Below are positions 44,463 to 51,191 of a DNA stretch of 51,191 nt, one piece after another. The notes below the pieces were generated by a model. That model saw only the letters and a list, made by a program, of their open reading frames with translations, did no database searches and had not been told where the DNA came from. Numbering within the stretch: position 1 is the first letter of the stretch; each line of letters starts with the position of its first letter. Source of the stretch: Niveispirillum irakense DSM 11586 (GTDB lineage: Bacteria > Pseudomonadota > Alphaproteobacteria > Azospirillales > Azospirillaceae); NCBI RefSeq assembly GCF_000429645.1, contig NZ_KE386936.1:42368-93558 (forward strand). Reading direction: 5' to 3'. The translations under genes and the position numbers were made by a program.

Positions 44463-45632
44463 TCATTGGGCGGCCTCGATGAAGCTTTCGGCGAAGTTCC
44501 GCCAGTTCCGGTCGATCCGGATGAAGATCTTGGCCCGGTCGGCCATGGCGCGCGCGGCCTTGCGATCTTCATACAGGCTTTCCAGATGGGCAACCATTTC
44601 ATCCACCGATGAATCGGACCAGCCCCGGCGACGCTCCGCCTTGTCCGTCACCGGTGTCTGCTGGCGCAGGGCCAGGCAATGATCGTCACGGATCAGGTCG
44701 CGATGGCCGGTATTGTCGGACAGGATCACCGGGACGCCGCAGGCCATCGCCTCCATCGCCACAAGATTGGTCGCCCCCTCACACCGGTTAGGGAAAATGG
44801 CGGCATGGCATTCCGCCAGGATGGGGGCAATCTGTGGCCGGGTGATGAAGCCCAGATCAATAAAGGCATCCGGCGGCACCCCATGGGCTGCCGCCCATTC
44901 GCTGATGCGCAGCCTGCCTGTCTCTGCGTCAATGACCGGTGCCTGATTGATCAGCGGGGATTCGGCAATATCGGCGGAAGTATGCGGCCAGGCATTGTGC
45001 CACGCGGTCACCAGCAGCGCATCCGGGTGCCGGGCCTGGAAGATGCGGAAGGCGGCCAGCACCAGATCTTGGGCCTTGCGATATTCAATCTTGCCGCCGG
45101 AAAATACCACGAACCGGTCGCCGAACCGGCCCGTGCGCGGCAGCAGCGGCATTTCTGTCGGATCGACGCCCTGGAACGCTACCCGCACATCGGTGAAGCC
45201 CTGGGCCACCAGCAGGTCGTGATTATAGGTGGAATGCACGATGATCCGGTCATAATGGCGGGCGCGCTTCAAGGTTTCCGCGTTGAACAGCGTATCCTCG
45301 AACGCGATGACGCCGATATTGCCTTCCCCCTGGTACAGGTCGGACGGGGGGCCATGGTGAAAGCCGTTGCCCAGCGCATGAAGCGCCACGCAATCATGCA
45401 GCCGCAGCGCCCGCCCGCCATGTTTGGCCGATACGGCACTGATCTGCTCATAACCATGGCTCAGGTCACGCAGCTTTTCCTGCGTGGAGGGACGCATGGT
45501 GATGAAGGCAGGCTTGGCCAGCAGCAGCGGCGGCTGCTTCCTGTCCACAAGGCACAGGGCGGTGTGGACGCCCACCAGCCCCCAGCCGTGCATCTCCGTC
45601 AGTTGCCACGTCAAAGCCAGGTTTTGCGCCAA
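44463..45632 (-). CDS. GT4-like glycosyltransferase
   Basis: A 389-residue GT-B enzyme. The N-terminus 'LTWQLTEMHGWGLVGVHTALCL' is the acceptor-side start seen in relatives. 'YDRIIVHSTYNHDLLVAQGF' and 'VVFSGGKIEYRKAQDLVLAAFRIF' follow, with the donor loop 'CHAAIFPNRCEGATNLVAMEAMACGVPVILSD', a typical GT4 E-x(7)-E motif. The start is difficult: TTG at 45632 has GGGAG 7 bases upstream and keeps the conserved N-terminus, whereas the first in-frame ATG (45593) would cut it. It lies directly downstream of the adhesin, past a hairpin. Confidence 0.82.
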   Translation of the reverse strand: MAQNLALTWQLTEMHGWGLVGVHTALCLVDRKQPPLLLAKPAFITMRPSTQEKLRDLSHGYEQISAVSAKHGGRALRLHDCVALHALGNGFHHGPPSDLYQGEGNIGVIAFEDTLFNAETLKRARHYDRIIVHSTYNHDLLVAQGFTDVRVAFQGVDPTEMPLLPRTGRFGDRFVVFSGGKIEYRKAQDLVLAAFRIFQARHPDALLVTAWHNAWPHTSADIAESPLINQAPVIDAETGRLRISEWAAAHGVPPDAFIDLGFITRPQIAPILAECHAAIFPNRCEGATNLVAMEAMACGVPVILSDNTGHRDLIRDDHCLALRQQTPVTDKAERRRGWSDSSVDEMVAHLESLYEDRKAARAMADRAKIFIRIDRNWRNFAESFIEAAQ

Positions 45633-45675
45633 ACCGGAACTCCCGATACCGATATCCCCGACATGATATGCCGGT

Positions 45676-45705
45676 GACCGACCGGCACCATGGCACCGGT
45701 CGGTC
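45676..45705 (-). terminator. Hairpin between adhesin and glycosylation genes
   Basis: A perfect 10-base stem (GACCGACCGG, 45676-45685, with 45696-45705) around a 10-base loop, 24 bases past the adhesin stop. With no T-run it is more likely an mRNA-stability or partial-termination element than a full stop, which would let the adhesin be made in excess over its modifying enzymes. Confidence 0.5.
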
Positions 45706-45728
45706 TTGGTCGGCAATGTCGGTGACGA

Positions 45729-48700
45729 TCACCCGAAGGTGATGTTGCCGGTATTCAGCCGGGCGTTGGAAACCACGCCCAGCAGTCGGATTTCGCTGGC
45801 GGCGATATCCGGGCTGTTGCTGGTCTTGGTCACCATATAGACGCCGGTATTGTCGGCACGGTCGCCGGCCAGCACCAATACGCTGCTGCCAACCTGCTGG
45901 TTCTGTACCGTGCCGATGGCGGCCCGTATGGAAGCCAGGCTGGCATCGGCCAGACTGTCGATAGCCGTTGTCAGGCGCACCACCTCGTCGGTGGCGAGAT
46001 TGATCTGGCCGGTGCCCCGATCTGCGCCCTGGACGACACCATCGCTGTTGCGGTCCAGCATGGAACGCAGGTTGCCGATCAGGGACAGCGTGTCGGTCGC
46101 GGTCTGGAAATTGATGATGCTGTCAAAACCGGTATTGGATCCGGCCGCGCCACCATCACCCGGATCGCGATAGACGATCTGGTCAGCGGCACTGGCGGTG
46201 CCAAGGGTGATCCGGTCGGCCCCGGCCCCGCCCTCGAAGCGGATGCCCTTGTTGCCGGTGACGGTAATATCATCCGCGCCCGTGCCGCCGGTCAGCGTCT
46301 CAATGTTGCTGACCTGCATGGTGTTGCCCTGGTTGCCCAGGCTGATCACCTCCTTGGACGCGCCGCCGACCAGCGTCTCGACGCCGGAAACGCTCATCGT
46401 GGCGCCGGAATTGCCGATGGTGACAATATCATTGCCGGCGCCGCCCTGGAGGGTTTCCACGCCGCGCACCAGCAGGCTGTTGCCACCATCGCCCAGACGG
46501 ATCACATCCCGCCCGCTGCCACCGACCAGCACGTCGATGCCCTGGGCCGTCAGCGTACCGCCTGCCGATCCGGTAAAGACGAAATCGGTGCCGGCCCCGC
46601 CGATCAGGCTTTCGATCCCTTCAACAGAGATGGTGGCCCCACCCGCCAGCGTCACACGGTCCAGCCCGGCCCCGCCGATCAGCGTTTCCAGCGCGGACAC
46701 GGTGACATTGTTGCCGCCATCGCCCAGTTGGACATAGTCCCGGGCGCTGTTGCCGACCAGGGTTTCGATCCCCTGCAGCCAGATGGTGTTGCTGGCACCA
46801 CCCAGATAGATCACATCGGTGCCGGGTGTGCCGGTCAGGCTTTCCAGCATCGACACCGTCATGGTCATGCCCTGCGCGCCGATGCCGGTGACGACATCGC
46901 GCCCATTGCTGCCGATCAGGGTTTCCAGCCCGCTGACGGCCAGCGTGGCACCGCCGATATGGGCAAAGGTGATCACGTCAGTGCCGACATCGCCGATGAT
47001 CGTCGTATAGCGATCAACGCTGAGCGTGCTGCCCGCCGCCGGCAGGCGCAGCACATCCTCGATGGTCAGCGCGAAGGTCTGGCCCACGCTGGCCCCGGCC
47101 CGGTCCCTTGCCGTGACGGTGATGTTCACCACACCCGTATCCGAAAGGCCGGGCGTGCCGCTGAACTGGCCGGTGGCGGGGTCGAAGCGCAGCCAGGAGG
47201 GCAGGGCGGCGCCGTTCGCCAGCGTTGCCGACAGGGTCAGCACATCACCGGTATCAACATCGGTGAAGGCCGATGACGGCACCGTCAGGGCAAAGGCATT
47301 GCCCTGGGAAGCGACCTGATTACCGATCACGGAACCCACCACCGGTGCGTCATTCACCGGCGTGACGGTCAGGTTGAATGTGCTGTTCACCTGCAGATTG
47401 CCGGCGACATTGTCGGTGACGAGCAGGCTGACGCTGGTCGACAGGTCATTATTGGCAATTGCCAGGAAGCCGACCGCCGCCAGGGCCGCGTTGATCTGCG
47501 CCAGGGTGCCGGTGGCTCGCCAGACGCCCGTTGCGGCATCATAGGTGCCGCCGACCCCGACGATCCGGCCAAGCGCCGGGTTGGCCAGGGTCAGGGTTGC
47601 GGTCAGGGTGGCACCGGCGGGGGCCGATGCCAGGACGGTGCCGGCAAGGGAGACTGTGCCGGAATCTTCCAGATAGGTGACATCGCGGGTCACGCTGCCG
47701 GCCACGACCCCAGCCTTGCCGACGGCGAAGGGCGTGCCGGCTGACGGCGTCGTAACAATATTGCCCGCAATATCGGTAATGCCCGTCCCGCCGACATTCA
47801 GGGTAACCGTGCCATTGCCGGTCAGGCCGGTGGCGGTTACCTCGATGGTCCGGCTGTCAATGACGGTGACACCACCGATGCTGCCACCGGCTGTCCCGGT
47901 GGTCACCAGGCTAAAGGCGCCGGCGGTGACGCCGTCAACAGCCTCGGAGAAGCTGATCCGCCAGGTCAGGCTGGTCGCCTCTGCATCAGGGGTGCCGACC
48001 AGCGTCACGCCGCTGACCGTCGGCGCCGTGCCATCCAGGGTGATGGTGCGGGGGCCGCTGACCTCGCTGACAATGCCGGAGGTGCCGACGGCGGTGGCAC
48101 TGAAGTTCACAGTGCCGGTCAGCGCGCTTGCGTCGAAGTTGAAGCCATAGGTTCCGTCCACACCGGCAACCGTCGTCAGGCCACTGGCATTGCCATTGAC
48201 GAACAGGGTTACCGTGGCGCCCGCTTCTGCCGTACCGGTCAGTTGCAGCGTTCCCGGCCGGGTGATGCCGTCACTGTTCGACAGGCCGGTATCACTGCCG
48301 GCGGCCAGCGTCGGGGTGGACGGCGTGCCGGTCTGGGCGCGAACGGTGAAGCTGAAATCCTGCTGGCTCAGCCCGCCATGGCCGTCGCTGGCCTGGACCG
48401 TGATGGTCTTGGCGCCCGTGCCGACCTGGGACCAGTCAACGCCATTCCGGATGGAGACGACGCCGCTATTGGCATCAATGACCACCAGCCCACCAGCATC
48501 CGCCAACAGACTATAGGTGACGGGCGTGCCGTTCACGTCGGTGGCATTGGCCGTGATGCCGATGCCGGTACCGGCTGCTGCGTCCAACTGGACGGTATTG
48601 GTGGCGTTGTTGGCATCCGCCGGCGTGGTCGGCGCCACGTTGGTGACGTTGATGGTGAAGGTCTGGCTGCTGGTGGCCGTCCCGTCACTGGCCTGTACCG

Positions 48701-51191
48701 TGATGGTGTGGCTGGTGGCGGTCTCGTAATCCAGCTTGGTACCGTCGGCGACGGTGACGACACCGGTGGTGGCGTCGATGGCAAAGCGGCCACCGGCATT
48801 GTCCGTCAGGCTGTAGGTGATGGCGCCGCCATTGATATCGGTGGCAGTGGCGGTGATGCCCACCGCCGTGCCATTGGCCGCGCCTTCCACAACGCTGTTG
48901 GTGGCGTTGTTGCTGTCGGTTGGCGTGGTCGGCGCGACATTGGTGACGTTGATGGTGAAATTCTGGGTGCTGATGGCAGTACCGTCGCTTGCCTGCACCG
49001 TGATGGTGTGGCTGGGGGCGGTTTCATAATCCAGCTTGCTGCCATCGGCGACGGTGACAACACCCGTGGTGGCGTCAATGGCAAAGCGGCCACCGGCACT
49101 GTCCGTCAGGCTGTAGGTGACGGTGCCGCCATTCACATCCGTGGCGCTGGCAGTGATACCGACTGCCGTACCGTTGGCCGCCCCTTCGGCCACGCTGTTG
49201 CTGGCGGCGTTGCTGTCGGTCGGCGTGGTCGGCGCCACGTTTGTGACGTTGATGGTGAAGGTCTGGCTGCTGGTTGCGGTGCCGTCGCTTGCCTGCACCG
49301 TGATGGTGTGGCTGGTGGCGGTCTCAAAATCCAGCTTGCTGCCGTCGGCGACGGTGACAACGCCCGTGGCGGCGTCAATCGCAAACCGTCCGCCGGCATT
49401 ATCGGTCAGGCTATAGGTGACAGTGCTGCCGCCGGGATCCTGGGCGGTGGCGGTGATGCCAACCAGGGTGCCGTTGGCGGCCCCCTCAGCGACACTGTTG
49501 GGCGCGCTGTTGCTGTCACCCGGCTGGGTCGGCGCGGCATTGGTGACATTGATGGTAAAGGTCTGGCTGCTGGTGGCCGTCCCGTCGCTGGCCTGCACCG
49601 TGATGGTGTGGCTGGTGGCGGTTTCATAATCCAGCTTGCTGCCATCAGCCACGGTGACGACACCGGTCGTGGCGTTGATCGCGAAGCGCCCGCCGGCATT
49701 ATCGGTCAGGCTGTAGGTGATGGCGCCGCCATTGATATCGGTGGCGTTGGCGGTGATGCCCACTGCCGTACCATTGTCCGCGCCTTCCACAACGCTGTTG
49801 GTGGCGTTGTTGCTGTCGGTTGGCGTGGTCGGCGCGACATTGGTGACGTTTATGGTGAAATTCTGGGTGCTGATGGCGTTGCCGTCCGTGGCCTGCACCG
49901 TGATGGTGTGGCTGGTAGCGGTCTCGTAATCCAGCTTGCTGCCGTCTGCGACAGTGACGACACCAGTGGTGGCGTCGATGGCAAAGCGGCCGCCGGCATC
50001 GTTGGTCAGGCTATAGGTGACGGTGCCGCCGCTGGGGTCGACTGAGATGGCCGTGATGCCAACCGGGGTGCCATCGGCCGCCCCCTCCGCGACGCTGTTG
50101 GCGGCGGTATTGCTATCAATCGGCCGTGTCGGGGCAACATTGGCGACATTGATGTTGAAATTCTGGCTGCTGGTTGCGGTGCCGTCGCTTGCCTGCACCG
50201 TGATGGTGTGGCTGGTGGCGGTCTCAAAATCCAGCTTGGAGCCGTCTGCAACGGTGACAACACCGGTTGTGGCGTCGATGGCGAAGCGGCCACCGGCATC
50301 ATCCGTCAGGCTGTAGGTGACAGTGCCGCCGCTGGGATCGGTCGCGCTGGCGGTGATACCGACCGCCGTGCCGTTCGCTGCCCCCTCGGCCACGCTGTTG
50401 TCCGTCACATCGCTGTCAGTGGGCTGGCTGGGAGGCGCATTGGTGACGTTGACGGTGAAACTCTGGCTGCTGGTGGCAGTGCCGTCGCTTGCCTGCACTG
50501 TGATGGTGTGGCTGGTGGCGGTCTCGTAATCCAGCTTGCTGCCGTCGGCGACGGAGACGACACCGGTGGTGGCGTCAATGGCAAAGCGTCCGCCGGCATC
50601 ATCGGTCAGGGTATAGGTAAGGGTGCCGCCATTCACATCCGTGGCATTGGCCGTGATGCCGATCAGGGTGCCGGTGCTGGCCCCTTCGACCACATTATTC
50701 GCAGCAATGTCGCTATCCACCGGCGCGGCGGGCCCGGCATTGGTGACATTGATGGTAAAGGTCTGGCTGCTGTTGGCGGTACCGTCGCTTGCCTGTACCG
50801 TGATGGTGTGGCTGGTGGCGGTCTCGTAATCCAGCTTGGTGCTGTCCGCGACGGTGACGACGCCGGTTGTGGCATCGATGGCAAAACGTCCGCCGGCATT
50901 GTCGGTCAGGCTATAGGTGATGGTACCGCCATTCACATCCGTGGCGCTGGCCGTGATGCCGACCGCCGTACCATTGGCCGCGCCTTCCACAACGCTGTTG
51001 GCAGCGGCGTCGTTATCCACCGGAACGGTTGGTCCGACATTGGCGACGTTGATGGTGAAGGTCTGGCTGCTGGTGGCCGTCCCGTCACTGGCCTGTACCG
51101 TGATGGTGTGGCTGGTGGCGGTTTCATAATCCAGCTTGGTGCCGTCGGCGACGGTGACGACACCGGTGGTGGCGTCAATGGCGAAGCGGCC
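45729..51191 (-). CDS. Giant type I-secreted adhesin, 5' end outside window
   Basis: At least 1820 residues; the frame is open to the right edge, so the N-terminus is missing. In order it has eight complete 100-residue cadherin-like repeats plus a part of another ('VEGAANGT', 'GGRFAIDATTGVVTVADG', 'LDYETATSHTITVQASDGTA'). A divergent ninth repeat comes next, then an Ig-like domain ('TGTAEAGATVTLFVNG') and a bacterial Ig domain ('RISFSEAVDGVTAGAF'). A VCBS/He_PIG-like pair follows ('PSSAFTDVDTGD', 'WLRFDPATGQFSGTP'). About nine 26-residue beta-roll repeats lie at 46199-46938, and a type I secretion C-terminus has 'GFDSIINFQTATDTLSLIGN'. Aspartates in the repeats suit calcium binding. It would be exported by the HlyB/HlyD pair downstream and is the likely substrate of the four linked sugar enzymes. 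Very poor in Cys, rich in Thr/Ser/Gly/Asn. Confidence 0.92.
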   Translation of the reverse strand, partial: GRFAIDATTGVVTVADGTKLDYETATSHTITVQASDGTATSSQTFTINVANVGPTVPVDNDAAANSVVEGAANGTAVGITASATDVNGGTITYSLTDNAGGRFAIDATTGVVTVADSTKLDYETATSHTITVQASDGTANSSQTFTINVTNAGPAAPVDSDIAANNVVEGASTGTLIGITANATDVNGGTLTYTLTDDAGGRFAIDATTGVVSVADGSKLDYETATSHTITVQASDGTATSSQSFTVNVTNAPPSQPTDSDVTDNSVAEGAANGTAVGITASATDPSGGTVTYSLTDDAGGRFAIDATTGVVTVADGSKLDFETATSHTITVQASDGTATSSQNFNINVANVAPTRPIDSNTAANSVAEGAADGTPVGITAISVDPSGGTVTYSLTNDAGGRFAIDATTGVVTVADGSKLDYETATSHTITVQATDGNAISTQNFTINVTNVAPTTPTDSNNATNSVVEGADNGTAVGITANATDINGGAITYSLTDNAGGRFAINATTGVVTVADGSKLDYETATSHTITVQASDGTATSSQTFTINVTNAAPTQPGDSNSAPNSVAEGAANGTLVGITATAQDPGGSTVTYSLTDNAGGRFAIDAATGVVTVADGSKLDFETATSHTITVQASDGTATSSQTFTINVTNVAPTTPTDSNAASNSVAEGAANGTAVGITASATDVNGGTVTYSLTDSAGGRFAIDATTGVVTVADGSKLDYETAPSHTITVQASDGTAISTQNFTINVTNVAPTTPTDSNNATNSVVEGAANGTAVGITATATDINGGAITYSLTDNAGGRFAIDATTGVVTVADGTKLDYETATSHTITVQASDGTATSSQTFTINVTNVAPTTPADANNATNTVQLDAAAGTGIGITANATDVNGTPVTYSLLADAGGLVVIDANSGVVSIRNGVDWSQVGTGAKTITVQASDGHGGLSQQDFSFTVRAQTGTPSTPTLAAGSDTGLSNSDGITRPGTLQLTGTAEAGATVTLFVNGNASGLTTVAGVDGTYGFNFDASALTGTVNFSATAVGTSGIVSEVSGPRTITLDGTAPTVSGVTLVGTPDAEATSLTWRISFSEAVDGVTAGAFSLVTTGTAGGSIGGVTVIDSRTIEVTATGLTGNGTVTLNVGGTGITDIAGNIVTTPSAGTPFAVGKAGVVAGSVTRDVTYLEDSGTVSLAGTVLASAPAGATLTATLTLANPALGRIVGVGGTYDAATGVWRATGTLAQINAALAAVGFLAIANNDLSTSVSLLVTDNVAGNLQVNSTFNLTVTPVNDAPVVGSVIGNQVASQGNAFALTVPSSAFTDVDTGDVLTLSATLANGAALPSWLRFDPATGQFSGTPGLSDTGVVNITVTARDRAGASVGQTFALTIEDVLRLPAAGSTLSVDRYTTIIGDVGTDVITFAHIGGATLAVSGLETLIGSNGRDVVTGIGAQGMTMTVSMLESLTGTPGTDVIYLGGASNTIWLQGIETLVGNSARDYVQLGDGGNNVTVSALETLIGGAGLDRVTLAGGATISVEGIESLIGGAGTDFVFTGSAGGTLTAQGIDVLVGGSGRDVIRLGDGGNSLLVRGVETLQGGAGNDIVTIGNSGATMSVSGVETLVGGASKEVISLGNQGNTMQVSNIETLTGGTGADDITVTGNKGIRFEGGAGADRITLGTASAADQIVYRDPGDGGAAGSNTGFDSIINFQTATDTLSLIGNLRSMLDRNSDGVVQGADRGTGQINLATDEVVRLTTAIDSLADASLASIRAAIGTVQNQQVGSSVLVLAGDRADNTGVYMVTKTSNSPDIAASEIRLLGVVSNARLNTGNITFG
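46199..46938 (-). repeat. 26-residue beta-roll repeats
   Basis: About nine units of the form V-x-G-[VIL]-E-[TS]-L-x-G-G-x-G-x-D-x-[VI]-x-L-G-x-x-G-N-x-x-x. Each ends with a short hydrophobic strand before the next. Spacing is 26 residues (one of 25, one of 27). The GGxGxD core is like RTX nonapeptides, but it occurs once per 26 residues, not in runs of 9. Confidence 0.85.
48620..51191 (-). repeat. Tandem 300-bp repeats in the adhesin gene
   Basis: Eight and a half units of exactly 300 bases with no indels; for example, the block around GTCTGGCTGCTGGT recurs at 48661, 49261, 49561, 50461, 50761 and 51061, with variants at the intermediate 300-base steps. DNA identity between units is high. 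The array continues beyond the window. Confidence 0.95.

Noticed and set aside
48190-50045. A 600-residue plus-strand frame opposite the adhesin
   Set aside because: It merely mirrors the 300-bp repeats of the adhesin, giving Gly/Asp/Val-rich shadow translation with no independent signals.

Overview
The window is GC-rich bacterial DNA. Its flagellar, type I secretion and glycosyltransferase content, together with codon use rich in G/C third positions, fits an alphaproteobacterium, probably of the Rhodospirillales/Azospirillaceae type. That placement is inference from gene style; there is no rRNA or other marker here.

Region 1 (1-16.5 kb) is a defence island. A compact multi-hairpin RNA gene with its own promoter and terminator (about 500-630) converges on a PBECR-like nuclease gene (627-1088). 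Next comes a complete type I-G (formerly I-U) interference operon on the minus strand, transcribed cas3-csb3-csb1-csb2. Upstream of it in the same direction is a two-TM CARF-like membrane protein. Divergent from that is a complete type III-B operon, cmr1-cas10/cmr2-cmr3-cmr4-cmr5-cmr6. Cas10 has an intact GGDD cyclase motif but no N-terminal HD nuclease, so the system probably acts through cyclic oligoadenylate and the membrane CARF protein. No cas1, cas2, cas4 or CRISPR array lies in the window.

Region 2 (16.8-28.5 kb) is a flagellar filament/hook locus, all on the minus strand. One unit is flgD-flgE-two small ORFs-flgK-flgL. The other is fliC-fliD-fliS-like-ECF sigma-small ORF. It is followed by a TPR protein with a heptosyltransferase-like C-terminus, a candidate flagellin glycosyltransferase. 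The two units share an unusual bipartite upstream motif (CGCGCCCGA-N15-CGTTGAACC) that may be read by the locally encoded sigma factor.

Region 3 (28.6-35.8 kb) is a scar-rich accessory region. It holds a 5'-truncated GspF/PilC gene, then three Rhs-type toxin/immunity modules in tandem. The first is a truncated Rhs, the second an orphan Rhs C-terminal module made by a 779-bp duplication, and the third only a toxin tail cut by an IS5-family element with a TAA target duplication. Each toxin end is followed by a small membrane protein that is the likely immunity partner. A secreted PI-PLC-like enzyme diverges from the truncated Rhs.

Region 4 (35.9-51.2 kb) is one minus-strand cluster. It starts with a giant secreted adhesin that runs off the right edge (at least 1820 residues: perfect-register 100-residue cadherin-like repeats, Ig-like domains, a 26-residue beta-roll repeat and a type I secretion C-terminus). 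Then come a GT4-like glycosyltransferase, the ADP-heptose epimerase HldD, a TPR-glycosyltransferase, a TPR-OGT (GT41), a HlyB-type ABC exporter and a HlyD adaptor. The layout suggests a dedicated make-glycosylate-export cassette for the adhesin, possibly using heptose.
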